This document shows, piece after piece, positions 21,777-32,093 of a stretch of DNA of 64,000 nt. Below the pieces are notes generated by a model. It was not told where the DNA came from. It searched no databases and was given only the letters and a program-made list of their open reading frames with translations. A program made the position numbers and the translations under genes. Source of the stretch: Desulfobacteraceae bacterium (lineage in GTDB: Bacteria > Desulfobacterota > Desulfobacteria > Desulfobacterales > Desulfosalsimonadaceae); the NCBI GenBank assembly GCA_021737565.1, contig JAIPDS010000002.1:1-64000 (forward strand), given 5' to 3'. The stretch's first letter is position 1, and every line of letters starts with the position of its first letter.

Positions 21777-21927
21777 TGATGAACTCGTAAAAAGTCAATT
21801 TCCGACGGCAAAGTAAAAAGTTCAAGATCAAGGCGCACAAAATCCCGAGGAATGCAGCGTACTTATCGTACGTGAAATTCCGAGGGATGAAGTGCAACGC
21901 AGATATTGGACTTTTTACGAAGCCGTT
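21777..21927 (+). repeat. MITE-like repeat, copy 2
   Basis: TGATGAACTCGTAAAAAGTC ... GACTTTTTACGAAGCCGTT; flanked by direct repeats AATTTGT (21770-21776, 21928-21934). Confidence 0.9.
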
Positions 21928-21954
21928 AATTTGTGAGAAAAAACAGGCGGAAAA

Positions 21955-22332
21955 ATGATTGAACTTGATTTTGAAAAAGGCGGGGGACTGCTGCCTGCCA
22001 TAGTCCAGGATTACAAAACAGGAGAGGTTCTCATGCTGGCCTACATGAACCGGGCTGCCTGGGAAAACACCCTGAATACAAAAAAGGCAACATATTACAG
22101 CCGCTCCAGGGACAAGCTGTGGGTTAAGGGAGAGACCTCCGGACATATACAGCAGGTCAGGGAAGTGCGCTTTGACTGTGACAGCGACACCATTTTGCTC
22201 AAAGTGGACCAGGTGGGCGGGGCCGCATGCCACAAGGGTTACAAATCCTGCTTTTACCGGAAAGTCGAGGACGGAAGCGCGGTCATCGCGGAACAAAAAA
22301 TCTTTGATCCAGAAGAGGTATACAAAAAATGA
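21955..22332 (+). CDS. hisI: Phosphoribosyl-AMP cyclohydrolase
   Basis: [47 protein letters not shown]. Confidence 0.96.
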   Translation: MIELDFEKGGGLLPAIVQDYKTGEVLMLAYMNRAAWENTLNTKKATYYSRSRDKLWVKGETSGHIQQVREVRFDCDSDTILLKVDQVGGAACHKGYKSCFYRKVEDGSAVIAEQKIFDPEEVYKK

Positions 22333-23204
22333 CTGAAACGCTTAAGCTCGGAATACCGAAAGGAAGCCTTCAGAAGTCGACAATAGAGCTTTTCCGGCGC
22401 TCGGGCTGGAAAATAAACGTCAACGGCAGAAGCTATTTCCCGGATATAAATGACAAATCAATCGAGTGCACCCTCTGCCGGGCCCAGGAAATGTCGGTAT
22501 ACGTTGAATCCGGCACCCTGGATACAGGGCTTACCGGAAAGGACTGGATCGCGGAAAACCAATCCGACGTTCACGTGGTAACCGACCTGGTATATTCGAA
22601 GGCAAGCGCCAGGCCCGCCCGCTGGGTGGTCGCCGTGGCAAGCGACTCGCCTGCCAAAAAAATTGAGGATCTTTCGGGCAAAAAGATAGCCACCGAGCTT
22701 GTCAATTACACCCGGCGCTATTTTGAACAAAAGGGTATTGATGTCAGCATAGACTATTCCTGGGGCGCTACGGAGGCAAAGGTGGTATCCGGGCTGGCGG
22801 ATGCCATAGTTGAAATAACCGAGACGGAAAGCACCATCCGGGCGCACGGGCTGCGGGTGATCCACGAGATGATGCAGACAAACACCCAGCTTATAGCCAA
22901 TCACGAGGCCTGGAAAAACCCTGAAAAAAGAAAAAAGATCGAGCAGCTATCCCTTCTTTTAAAAGGCGCGCTGGTTGCGGAAAAAATGGTGGGGTTAAAA
23001 ATGAACGTGCCGGAATCCGGCCTTGACAAGGTTGTCTCCCTGCTGCCGAGCCTTAACGCCCCGACCATTGCAAAGCTTTACCAGAGCGAGTGGTATTCCG
23101 TGGAATCGGTGGTAAATTCGGATACCGTGCGCGATCTTATACCGGTATTGATGGAAAACGGCGCCGAGGGTATTATTGAATACCCGTTGAACAAGCTCAT
23201 ATAG
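22329..23204 (+). CDS. hisG: ATP phosphoribosyltransferase (long form)
   Basis: [40 protein letters not shown]-terminal regulatory domain. Confidence 0.95.
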   Translation: MTETLKLGIPKGSLQKSTIELFRRSGWKINVNGRSYFPDINDKSIECTLCRAQEMSVYVESGTLDTGLTGKDWIAENQSDVHVVTDLVYSKASARPARWVVAVASDSPAKKIEDLSGKKIATELVNYTRRYFEQKGIDVSIDYSWGATEAKVVSGLADAIVEITETESTIRAHGLRVIHEMMQTNTQLIANHEAWKNPEKRKKIEQLSLLLKGALVAEKMVGLKMNVPESGLDKVVSLLPSLNAPTIAKLYQSEWYSVESVVNSDTVRDLIPVLMENGAEGIIEYPLNKLI

Positions 23205-23225
23205 GAAGCGTTAAAAACTTGCGTT

Positions 23226-23834
23226 GTGAAGATAACTTCAGCCACATTTGAAAAAAGCGCGGCCGCGCCGCAACATTACCCGCAGGCAGACCTGCCGGAA
23301 ATAGCCTTTGCCGGCAGGTCCAACGTGGGGAAATCAAGCCTTATCAATACGCTGGTAAACCGCAGGCACCTGGTTAAAACAGGCTCGACCCCGGGCAAAA
23401 CACGTTTGATAAACTTTTTTATCATAAACAGCGAATTTTGCTTCGTGGACCTGCCTGGCTACGGCTATGCAAAGGTTCCGGCATCAGAGAGAAAAAAATG
23501 GGGCAGCATGGTTGAAACCTATCTGCAGACCAGATCCACCCTGAAGGGCGTGGTTCTGCTCCAGGATATAAGGCGGATGCCGGGCGGAGAAGAAGAAGAG
23601 CTTCTCGACTTTCTGGGTCATTTCAGGATTCCGGCAATCATCGTGCTGACCAAGGCCGACAAGTTATCAAAAAACAAACAGATCGCCCAGGCAAAACGCA
23701 TAAGGCAGGCACTGGATCTGGAAGCAGACGAGACACTTTGTTTTTCGGCAAAATCGCGCCAGGGCGCAGATTCTTTGTGGGAAATGATCAGCAGGCTGCT
23801 TGAACCCAAGTTGGGGGTTTTAGAAGACAGATGA
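23226..23834 (+). CDS. engB: Ribosome biogenesis GTPase YsxC/EngB
   Basis: IAFAGRSNVGKSSLINTL, DLPGYGYAKV, LTKADKLSK. Confidence 0.96.
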   Translation: MKITSATFEKSAAAPQHYPQADLPEIAFAGRSNVGKSSLINTLVNRRHLVKTGSTPGKTRLINFFIINSEFCFVDLPGYGYAKVPASERKKWGSMVETYLQTRSTLKGVVLLQDIRRMPGGEEEELLDFLGHFRIPAIIVLTKADKLSKNKQIAQAKRIRQALDLEADETLCFSAKSRQGADSLWEMISRLLEPKLGVLEDR

Positions 23835-24748
23835 ACAAAGAACAGCAGGAAAATAAGGAGCCGGCTTTTAAATCGGGATTTGCCGCCATAGCCGGGGCGC
23901 CCAACGTTGGGAAGTCAACACTTTTAAACCGGCTGGTCGGGGAGAAAATATCGATTACCTCTGCAAAGCCCCAGACCACAAGAAACCGGATAGCCGGTAT
24001 AGCCCACGGGGAAGGCTACCAGATAGTTTTTCTCGACACCCCCGGGGTTCACAGAAGCGAACGCATCTTTAACCAAAAAATCGTTGATGTTGCAATGTCG
24101 GCAATAGAGGAGGCAGACCTCGTTTTGGTAATAGCCGATTCATCCAGGCCGGATTCGGCTTCCGAGTCCCTGATAGTCGAAAAACTTCAGACCAGGACCG
24201 GTATTCCGGCAATCCTTGCGCTAAACAAGATAGACCTTGTGGAAAAGCCGAAACTGCTTGAACTGATCGACAGATGGTCAAAAACGTATGAATTTGCCGA
24301 AATCGTTCCCGTGTCTGCCAAAGAAGGCATCCAACTGCCCGAGCTCCTGGAGGCCATGGCAAGGCTTCTGCCCGAAGGACCGCCTTATTACCCCGAAGAC
24401 GCCCTCACCGACATGCCGGAACGCTTCATAGTGGCTGAAATGATAAGGGAAAAGGTCTTTGAACACACCGGCCGGGAAATCCCCTATTCCACCGCGGTAA
24501 CCATAGAAGACTTCTTAGAGGACCCGGAGCGCGGCAGGGTCAGCATTCACGCGGCAATTCACGTGGAGCGCAATTCCCAGAAAGGTATAATCATCGGCCG
24601 CCAGGGTCAAATGCTAAAGGAAATAGGCACCGAGGCGCGCAAAGATATTGAAGGGCTCCTGGGAACCCCGGTCTTTTTAAAGCTTTTCGTCCGGGTGGAA
24701 AAAAACTGGAGCAAAAACCCCAAGGCAATCCGGAAGCTCGGATACTGA
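23831..24748 (+). CDS. era: GTPase Era
   Basis: GAPNVGKSTLLNRLVG, SAKPQTTRNRI, DTPGVH, LNKIDL; C-terminal KH domain GRQGQMLKEIG. Confidence 0.97.
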   Translation: MNKEQQENKEPAFKSGFAAIAGAPNVGKSTLLNRLVGEKISITSAKPQTTRNRIAGIAHGEGYQIVFLDTPGVHRSERIFNQKIVDVAMSAIEEADLVLVIADSSRPDSASESLIVEKLQTRTGIPAILALNKIDLVEKPKLLELIDRWSKTYEFAEIVPVSAKEGIQLPELLEAMARLLPEGPPYYPEDALTDMPERFIVAEMIREKVFEHTGREIPYSTAVTIEDFLEDPERGRVSIHAAIHVERNSQKGIIIGRQGQMLKEIGTEARKDIEGLLGTPVFLKLFVRVEKNWSKNPKAIRKLGY

Positions 24749-25581
24749 TGATCCTTTCGTTTCATCCCTGCTATGTTGCGGACATAAACAGGCTTTGCGC
24801 AGGCCGGGACCCTGATGAAAAAGACCTGGAGCTTATAAGGACCGCCAGTGCGGTCATACTTCCCCAGGGATGCCGGCGCTCCCTTTTTGAAGCAGCCCGC
24901 GGCCTATGCCAGAGGGTATTTCCGGATTATACCGCAAGATTCGCCTGGCCTGAGAAAACCGGACAGATCATAATGTTTGCCCGCTTTAACGCCCCGCACC
25001 CGAAAACCGCGATCTTTGACAGTCTCAAGGATTATTGCAGGAAATATTCGGTACAAGACAAGCCCGATGATTTTGATTTTCCGCTTGTGTTTAAATATAA
25101 TGGTCCGGGAGAGGGATCCGGGGTATGGCTTGTGCAAAACAGGCAACAGATGCGGAGGCTGCTTGAGCAGACCGCCCGCTGGGAAAAAACCGGGCAATAC
25201 GGATTCCTTATACAGGAGTACGTGGAAACCAAAGGCTGGTGCCTCAGGGCGGCGGTGGTGGGAAAAACCCTTGTCACCTACTGGCGTGTGCAGCCCGGGC
25301 CTGAAAAATTTCATGTTTCAGCATCCAGGGGGGCTGAAATAGATCACAAGTCTTATCCGGAGCTCCGGAAGGCTGGAGAAGAACAGGTAAAAAGGCTGTG
25401 CGCGCGCACGGGAATAAATCTTGCGGGCTTTGATCTTATATTTCCGACAGGATCTGGAAGACAGGGCCCGCTGTTTCTGGAGGCAAACTATTATTTCGGC
25501 CGCCGGGGTCTGGGAGGCTCCGAGGCGTTTTATGACCTGCTGTGCAGGGAAATCGACAGGTGGCTTGGCAAAACACGGTGA
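24748..25581 (+). CDS. ATP-grasp-like protein of unknown function
   Basis: FPLVFKYNGPGEGSGVWLV, FLIQEYVETKGWCLRAAVVG, GFDLIFPTG...PLFLEANYYFGRRGLGG typical ATP-grasp arrangement. Confidence 0.75.
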   Translation: MILSFHPCYVADINRLCAGRDPDEKDLELIRTASAVILPQGCRRSLFEAARGLCQRVFPDYTARFAWPEKTGQIIMFARFNAPHPKTAIFDSLKDYCRKYSVQDKPDDFDFPLVFKYNGPGEGSGVWLVQNRQQMRRLLEQTARWEKTGQYGFLIQEYVETKGWCLRAAVVGKTLVTYWRVQPGPEKFHVSASRGAEIDHKSYPELRKAGEEQVKRLCARTGINLAGFDLIFPTGSGRQGPLFLEANYYFGRRGLGGSEAFYDLLCREIDRWLGKTR

Positions 25582-25585
25582 TGCT

Positions 25586-25858
25586 ATGTATATTCCCGAA
25601 GAAGAAGAAATAAAAAAGGAAAAGGCAAAAGCCCGGCAGCTCCGTGCAACCCAGTGGTGGAAGCGCAAGTGCGCCAGGGGAATCTGCCATTACTGCGGCA
25701 GAAGGTTTCCAGCAGGTGAGCTGACCATGGATCACATCGTGCCTATTTCCCGGGGAGGGAAAAGTACGCGGGGCAACGTGGTTCCGTCCTGCAAGGATTG
25801 CAACACGCAAAAGAAAAGCCGCCTGCCCATGGAATGGACCGGCGGCGACCGCACTTAA
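25586..25858 (+). CDS. HNH endonuclease family protein
   Basis: CHYCGRRFPAGELTMDHIVPISRGGKSTRGNVVPSCKDCNTQKK. Confidence 0.92.
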   Translation: MYIPEEEEIKKEKAKARQLRATQWWKRKCARGICHYCGRRFPAGELTMDHIVPISRGGKSTRGNVVPSCKDCNTQKKSRLPMEWTGGDRT

Positions 25859-26151
25859 TCAAAATCCCCCAGCGGCCGGTCAAACGTGTAGCGGGCCGGG
25901 GAGACAACCAGCAGATCATAGCTCTGGTTCACGTTTTTGCCAAGCGCTGAAAACGGCAGAGAAACAACAAATACAGCAGAACCTAATATTGTGGAAACAA
26001 GCCCAACCGGCCTTGCGACTACAATATCAACCGCCATTGCGGCTCCGTCGGGACGCCCGCTGTCCACGCCTGCCGTACCGGCAAATGCGGAGGTGCCAAA
26101 CGGCCCCGCCACCAGGGCTGCAATCAATATAAAAAATATAACCCTCTTCAT
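25855..26151 (-). CDS. Small exported hypothetical protein
   Basis: MKRVIFFILIAALVAGPFGTSAFA signal peptide. Confidence 0.65.
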   Translation of the reverse strand: MKRVIFFILIAALVAGPFGTSAFAGTAGVDSGRPDGAAMAVDIVVARPVGLVSTILGSAVFVVSLPFSALGKNVNQSYDLLVVSPARYTFDRPLGDFD

Positions 26152-26545
26152 ATGAAATCCTCCTTTTTTTCCGCCGGGATTGACCGCCTCTTCCTGCTTT
26201 ATCCCCCCTGCCGCCGTCTCGGGCGGGCAAACAGGCTTTCTTGACATCCGGCAGGATTCGGATATAAAGAAATAAATGTATTTTATATTATATTATGTCA
26301 TAAATTTGTTCAGGTCAATTTTTTTATAAAAAAATCAAACACCAAGGAACCATTCCGTGATACACCAGGAAAAACCGTCGGATTCAGAAAAAATCACACC
26401 TGTTCAAAAGGAATGACCGAACACAACTATAATACCGCACGGCGGTTTTATTCATATTCCGTGCTCCAACAAAAGCTCCATGCTGTTATGAACGAGGTAA
26501 CCCCTCCCGGGGATATCCGAACCCTAATTTGACACAACAAGTGAT

Positions 26546-28270
26546 ATGCTGCGCGAAATCGCAATCAAAAATTTTGCCATAATAGACGATCTGCGGATCA
26601 GCTTTGAAAAGGGCTTAAATATAATAAGCGGTGAGACCGGTGCGGGAAAATCAATAATTATAAACGCCCTGAACATCCTGCTGGGCAGCCGCGCCGATGC
26701 CGCCATGATCCGAACCGGGGCAGATACGGCGGAACTCGAAGCCCTGTTTGACCTGGAACCCGGCGGGCCCGCGGCGCAAATTCTCAAAGAACAGGGATAT
26801 GATGCAGAAGAAGAGCTCCTGATACGAAGAATACTCTCCAGAAATGACAGGCACAGGGTTTATATAAACGGCCGGCTTGCCACCATGCAGCTTCTTTCCA
26901 GGCTTACGGACAATCTTGCGGGAATATCGGGCCAGCACGAGCACCAGCGTCTTTTAAAAGAATCAGAGCATCTCAATATCCTGGACAGATTCGCCGGACT
27001 CGGGGGGCTGAGAAAATCAGTATCAGAATGCTATCGTGAAATCCTGCCGCTGATACAAAGACTTGAAGAACTGAAAGAGCAGAAATCAAGGCAGTCAGAA
27101 CGTATCGACCTGCTGCGGTTCCAAAAAGAGGAAATCAGTGCCGCGGCCCTTTCTCCGGGAGAAGAAGAAGACATAAAGCAGGCCTTAAAGCGCCTGAAAA
27201 ACGCCGAGTTTCTGTATCAAAGCGTCGGCGGGGGGGTTGAGGAGCTATACAACCGGGAAGGCGCAGTGGCAGAGCGGTTAAGATCGGTGCAAAAGGATAT
27301 TGAAAAGGCCGCCTCAACAGACCCCGACCTGTCCCCCCTGGCCGAATCACTGGCCGATGCCGCAATCAGGATTGAAGACACTGTGGAGCAGCTTCGCGGA
27401 TACATAGACTCAATTGAATTTGACCCCGCAAAAACAGAAGAGCTTGAAGCAAGGCTTGATACTATAAACCGGCTCAAGAGAAAATACGGTTCCTCGATTC
27501 AAGAGGTTCTCCGCTACATGGAGTCGGTGGACACCGAACTTTCGGAAATAGAAAATATTGACGAAAAAATTGGTGAAACAGAAACAGAACTTAGACATGC
27601 AAAGGAGAGGCTGTTTGGCCTGGCAGACGAGCTTTGCAAAAAGCGCAGGGCCGCTGCAAAGGATCTTTCCGCAAAAATGGAAGAAGAGCTCATCTCCCTT
27701 AAAATGGAAGGCACAGCGTTTTCCGTAAGCTTCCGGGAGAACAGTCCCGGAGCTGACACCCCGGAATGGCTTCGCATGGATAAAAAGGCAGTAAATGAAA
27801 AGGGGACTGAACAGGCTTTGTTCATGATCGCCCCTAATCCGGGCGAGGATCCAAGACCCCTTTCCAAAATCGCTTCCGGCGGGGAGCTTTCCCGGATAAT
27901 TCTTGCCTTAAAGGCAATTCTGGCCGATACCGAGCTTGTTGAAACCGTTGTTTTCGATGAAGTAGACGCAGGGATAGGCGGCGAAGTCGCCGAAGTGGTG
28001 GGCAGAAAACTTGCCCGCCTTGCGGAATCCGGGCAGATAATCTGCATCACCCACCTGGCCCAGATCGCAAGATTCGGGGATCAGCACTTCCGCATAACCA
28101 AGGATGTACAAGAGGGCAGGACTGCCACCTCGATAGAAAAACTGGATGCTTCCGGTCGTATAGAGGAAACCGCCCGAATGATAGGGGGCGAGGCGATTAC
28201 CGAGACCACCCTGGCTCATGCAAAAGAACTGCTCAAAGCTCCGCAGAGCAGTAAATCCGGGCAAAAATAA
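26546..28270 (+). CDS. recN: DNA repair protein RecN
   Basis: IKNFAIIDDLRISFEKGLNIISGETGAGKSIIINAL, ASGGELSRIILALK, VFDEVDAGIGGEVA. Confidence 0.97.
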   Translation: MLREIAIKNFAIIDDLRISFEKGLNIISGETGAGKSIIINALNILLGSRADAAMIRTGADTAELEALFDLEPGGPAAQILKEQGYDAEEELLIRRILSRNDRHRVYINGRLATMQLLSRLTDNLAGISGQHEHQRLLKESEHLNILDRFAGLGGLRKSVSECYREILPLIQRLEELKEQKSRQSERIDLLRFQKEEISAAALSPGEEEDIKQALKRLKNAEFLYQSVGGGVEELYNREGAVAERLRSVQKDIEKAASTDPDLSPLAESLADAAIRIEDTVEQLRGYIDSIEFDPAKTEELEARLDTINRLKRKYGSSIQEVLRYMESVDTELSEIENIDEKIGETETELRHAKERLFGLADELCKKRRAAAKDLSAKMEEELISLKMEGTAFSVSFRENSPGADTPEWLRMDKKAVNEKGTEQALFMIAPNPGEDPRPLSKIASGGELSRIILALKAILADTELVETVVFDEVDAGIGGEVAEVVGRKLARLAESGQIICITHLAQIARFGDQHFRITKDVQEGRTATSIEKLDASGRIEETARMIGGEAITETTLAHAKELLKAPQSSKSGQK

Positions 28271-28278
28271 TCAGCAAA

Positions 28279-29091
28279 TCAGAAATTCACGCCTGTTTCA
28301 AGAAACGGCCCTGAAAAATCCACGTCAATAATAAGGTCGTCTTCCTCAATGTCATAGATGTCATGCCTGTAGCCCCCTGAAACAAAGACGGGGCCAACCG
28401 CCCTTACCTTTACACGGCCTATCATGCTAAGGATTTCATAGTCGCTGTAAGAGATTCCGCGTACTTCGGCCTCAAGTGCGAACCTCTCCACGGGGTGAAG
28501 ACCCAGGCCCAGATAAATCATGGGAACCGGCAGGGTTTCTGATTTTTTTTCATACCTGTCGAGATCTTTTTGTTCCACCACTGCTTCTGCTTCTATGATC
28601 CTGGCGTTAACGCCTGCCTCAAGATTAAGCCGGTTTAAGGTAGCTCCCCTTATCAGGGGTATGTTGTAGAACACGCCTATATCGTAATGATCCATGGTCA
28701 GGCGCGAGTTGAATTCCTCGGAGACATCAAAATCAATTTCGCCGAACCTAAAGGTTTTGCTGTAGGTTCCTGTTCCCTTGTACTCCTGGGGCGTGACCAT
28801 TAAATAAAGATTGGGAACAAGAGCAGGAGTGTTTATTTTCAGGCGGCCGTAAATTTCATCCTCTTCATCAAAACTAAAATCATCCTCCAGGTCCAGATAA
28901 TCGTCACTCTTATAAGCCATATCTCCTGAAGGTGAAACCCTCCAGCCGCCGATCGCGCCTTCTATGTCCATCAAGGGCAGGGCAACCGCGCGGAAAGGTA
29001 AAAGTACCGCCAGAACCGCCAGCAGGCATAAAAACATTTTTACCGCTTTGACACCCATCAGGGCCTCCTTTTTTGAGCCGTGTGATTGCAA
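28279..29091 (-). CDS. Outer-membrane beta-barrel protein (TIGR04219-like)
   Basis: Signal peptide, LPLMDIEGAIGGWRVSPSGDMAYK, terminal FLETGVNF, alternating strands. Confidence 0.7.
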   Translation of the reverse strand: MQSHGSKKEALMGVKAVKMFLCLLAVLAVLLPFRAVALPLMDIEGAIGGWRVSPSGDMAYKSDDYLDLEDDFSFDEEDEIYGRLKINTPALVPNLYLMVTPQEYKGTGTYSKTFRFGEIDFDVSEEFNSRLTMDHYDIGVFYNIPLIRGATLNRLNLEAGVNARIIEAEAVVEQKDLDRYEKKSETLPVPMIYLGLGLHPVERFALEAEVRGISYSDYEILSMIGRVKVRAVGPVFVSGGYRHDIYDIEEDDLIIDVDFSGPFLETGVNF

Positions 29092-29263
29092 AATAACCGT
29101 AAATTAAATACTTGACTGTTTTGTACAAATGATGTATTTAAATAGGTTTGACGGCTTCGCAAAAATTCCAATATTCGCACAATAGCAATTAATAAAAACA
29201 TAACCTTTTTTAACGTATAACACAAGAGATAACTTTAATCTGTTTGTTTGCGGGGTAAGTTTC

Positions 29264-30556
29264 ATGAGCGAAAATGCCAGCTTAAAGGTAAACGGCAAAA
29301 CCATCGAACTCCCGGTAATCGAGGGCCCGGAAGGCGAAAAGGCCGTTGACATCCGGAGTCTTCGGGCCGAAACCGGATATATTACGTTTGACCCCGGATT
29401 TGGCGATACCGGAAGCTGCAAGAGCGCCATCACCTACATGGACGGGGAAAAGGGAATCCTGCGCTACAGGGGAATCCCGATAGAAGAACTTGCAGAGCAC
29501 TCCTCGTTTGTCGAGACCTCCTACCTTCTGATAAACGGGAAACTTCCCACCCGGCAGGAGTTAAACCGCACAAGCGTGCAGCTAAACGACCACTCCCTGG
29601 TCCATGAGGACATGCAGAACTTCTACCAGAATTTTCCGCGCGCCTCCCATCCCATGGGAATTCTGTCCGCAATGGTAAACGCGCTTAGAAGCTTTTATCC
29701 GGAACTTATAAGCACTGACGAGGAATTCGAGCAGACCGCACTGCGCCTTCTCTCCAAGGTGCGCACCATGGCGACCATGGCATACAAGATTTCCCGGGGG
29801 CACAAGGTGGAATATCCGAGGCCCGACTATACCTATTGCGCGAATTTTCTGCACATGATGTTCAACACCCCGGTCAAGCCATACATAGTACGAAAGGAAC
29901 TGGTAAAGGCCTTAAACGTATTCTGGATCCTTCATGCCGATCACGAACAGAACTGCTCAACCGCGGTTGTACGCAGCGTCGGAAGCGCCAGGACCAACAT
30001 ATATGCATCGCTTTCAGCAGGCATATCCGCTCTCTGGGGTGATCTGCACGGCGGGGCCAACCAGGCGGTTATACAAATGCTGACAGACATTTATGAGCAG
30101 GGGCTTTCCGTGGACAAGGTTGTGGCACGTGCCAAGGATAAAAAAGACCCGTTCAGGCTCATGGGATTCGGCCACAGGGTCTATAAGACTTACGATCCAA
30201 GGGCCAGAATACTAAAGAAGTATGTACACGAGGTGCTCGAAAGCCTGAAGCTAAACGACCCCCTGCTCGACATAGCCCTGGAGCTTGAGGAAATAGCGGT
30301 AAACGATGAATATTTTCAAAAATACAACCTCTATCCCAATGTTGACTTCTACAGCGGAATCCTGCTCAAGGCCATGCAGATTCCCACAAACATGTTTACC
30401 GTGATGTTTGCCATAGGCAGGCTTCCGGGCTGGATGGCCCAGTGGCGGGAAAACATGACAGATCCGGAGCAGAGGCTGGTGAGGCCCAGACAAATATATA
30501 CAGGCTGTAACCTCCGGCAGTATGTACCCATAGACGACAGGGAACAGGGAAAATAG
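29264..30556 (+). CDS. gltA: Citrate synthase
   Basis: GILRYRGIPIEELAE, LHADHEQNCSTAVVR, GFGHRVYKTYDPRA. Confidence 0.97.
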   Translation: MSENASLKVNGKTIELPVIEGPEGEKAVDIRSLRAETGYITFDPGFGDTGSCKSAITYMDGEKGILRYRGIPIEELAEHSSFVETSYLLINGKLPTRQELNRTSVQLNDHSLVHEDMQNFYQNFPRASHPMGILSAMVNALRSFYPELISTDEEFEQTALRLLSKVRTMATMAYKISRGHKVEYPRPDYTYCANFLHMMFNTPVKPYIVRKELVKALNVFWILHADHEQNCSTAVVRSVGSARTNIYASLSAGISALWGDLHGGANQAVIQMLTDIYEQGLSVDKVVARAKDKKDPFRLMGFGHRVYKTYDPRARILKKYVHEVLESLKLNDPLLDIALELEEIAVNDEYFQKYNLYPNVDFYSGILLKAMQIPTNMFTVMFAIGRLPGWMAQWRENMTDPEQRLVRPRQIYTGCNLRQYVPIDDREQGK

Positions 30557-30558
30557 CT

Positions 30559-32022
30559 TTATCCGGACGCCGGGGAAAGTTTTTCCCTGAACTCCAGGTA
30601 TTCAAGCATTGCTCCCATGGCCCGGGCCGCCCGGTTGGGCCCGGGCAGAACCGGCGCGCCTAAATCATAAAGGCTCTTTATAAAAGGGTTTTCCCCGGAA
30701 TAATAGGAAAACCCTATTACCGGCTTTTCAGATCCAAGCATCATATCGCTCAGATACCTGCTTTGCTCATTTACGAATTTTTCTGTTTCCGCTTCCAGTT
30801 CATCACCCGAAACTCCCATGGTTTCCAAAATCATCCTTACAGTGCGAAGCGGCATCATCAGGTATAGAAGCAGCATGTCCGCATTTTCGTCCTGTTTTAA
30901 AATCTCCGGGATGTTTACAAAATAATCCAGATTCCTTCTGGAAAAAGTAAGATCCACGGGATTGCTCATACTTCCCGTATGGGGAACATATTCGGCAAGT
31001 CTTTGCTTTGTCTCCTCCGAGAGGCCCGGCAGCTTCATGCCGAAGCGCTCGCACGCGTCCGCGGCCACCGTACCCGGGCCGCCGGAATGAGTCTGCACGA
31101 TCACGCGGTTGCCTTTTGGCAAAGGACAGGTCCCCAGGCACCAGCATATATCAAAGAGTTCCTCGATTGACCAGGCGCGGATCACACCGCTTTGCCGGAA
31201 AATGCCGTTATAGACCGGATCTTCTCCCGCAAGAGCTCCCGTATGAGAAAGCCCCGCCTTTCGGCCCGCCTCGGTGCCCCCGGCATAATAGGCCACGATG
31301 GGCTTTTGCGGAACAATTCTCCTGGCAGCTTCCACAAATTCACTTCCCCGCCTGATGCTTTCAATATAAAGGCTTATAACTTTGGTATCAGGACATGCGG
31401 CCAGATACTCCATGCAATCCACGATATCTATATCGGCTTCGTTTCCCACGCTGAATCCAGTGGAAAAACCCAGGCCGTACCTTCCCAGGTAGGCAAACAT
31501 CTGGGTGATAAAACTTCCACTCTGGGAGGCCATGCCGATAAATCCGGGCGGATGCTCGCAGGGCAGAAATGTGGCGTTAAACCTGAAATGAGTATTAACC
31601 GCCCCTATGCAGTTGGGCCCCAGAAACCGTATTCCATATTGCGCCGCTGTCCGCTTAAGTTTTGCCTCAAGCCCGGCCCCGTCTTTTCCCACTTCCTTAA
31701 AGCCGCCTGAAACCACTATTGCATGCTTTATTCCCTTCTGCCCGCAGGCCTCCATAACCTCGGGCACCACCCCTGTGGGCAGCACCATTATGGCCAAATC
31801 CGGGACCTCTGGCAGGTCGGCCACGGATTGGTATGCCTTGTACTCAAGAACCGTTTTTTCAGACGGATGAACCGGGTATATCTTCCCCCGGTATCCTATA
31901 TGCAAAATAGAGGAGAGGATACTGGTGCCCATTGAAGTGTATTTGTTGGAAGCACCGAATATTGCTATACTTTCCGGATTGGCTATGCTGTAGAGCGGAG
32001 ATTCCTCAATTTTGCCTGTCAT
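30559..32022 (-). CDS. Acyl-CoA synthetase (ADP-forming) alpha-domain protein
   Basis: CoA-binding IAIFGASNKYTSMG, GPNCIGAVN, QSGSFITQM, GLSHTGALAGEDPVY; no ATP-grasp beta domain in this ORF. Confidence 0.85.
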   Translation of the reverse strand: MTGKIEESPLYSIANPESIAIFGASNKYTSMGTSILSSILHIGYRGKIYPVHPSEKTVLEYKAYQSVADLPEVPDLAIMVLPTGVVPEVMEACGQKGIKHAIVVSGGFKEVGKDGAGLEAKLKRTAAQYGIRFLGPNCIGAVNTHFRFNATFLPCEHPPGFIGMASQSGSFITQMFAYLGRYGLGFSTGFSVGNEADIDIVDCMEYLAACPDTKVISLYIESIRRGSEFVEAARRIVPQKPIVAYYAGGTEAGRKAGLSHTGALAGEDPVYNGIFRQSGVIRAWSIEELFDICWCLGTCPLPKGNRVIVQTHSGGPGTVAADACERFGMKLPGLSEETKQRLAEYVPHTGSMSNPVDLTFSRRNLDYFVNIPEILKQDENADMLLLYLMMPLRTVRMILETMGVSGDELEAETEKFVNEQSRYLSDMMLGSEKPVIGFSYYSGENPFIKSLYDLGAPVLPGPNRAARAMGAMLEYLEFREKLSPASG

Positions 32023-32093
32023 TTTTTCCTTTCTTAAAAGTCTCAGGCACGCCGGCGGCCTTCAAAAAAGAAGGCCCTTGATTTCCATGTAAT

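Noticed and set aside
21628-22296. 222-aa minus-strand ORF (and 15286..15621 minus) sharing FVKSPISALxFIPRNFTYDKYA...LILNFLLCRRK
   Set aside because: The shared peptide is simply the translation of the ~150-bp MITE-like repeat; the rest is antisense to hisI or upstream of proS. Not a real protein family.
23289-23320. GACCTGCCGG-N12-CCGGCAGGTC hairpin within the start of engB
   Set aside because: Perfect 10-bp stem but entirely coding (DLPEIAFAGRS) in GC-rich sequence; likely chance without genome-wide enrichment data.
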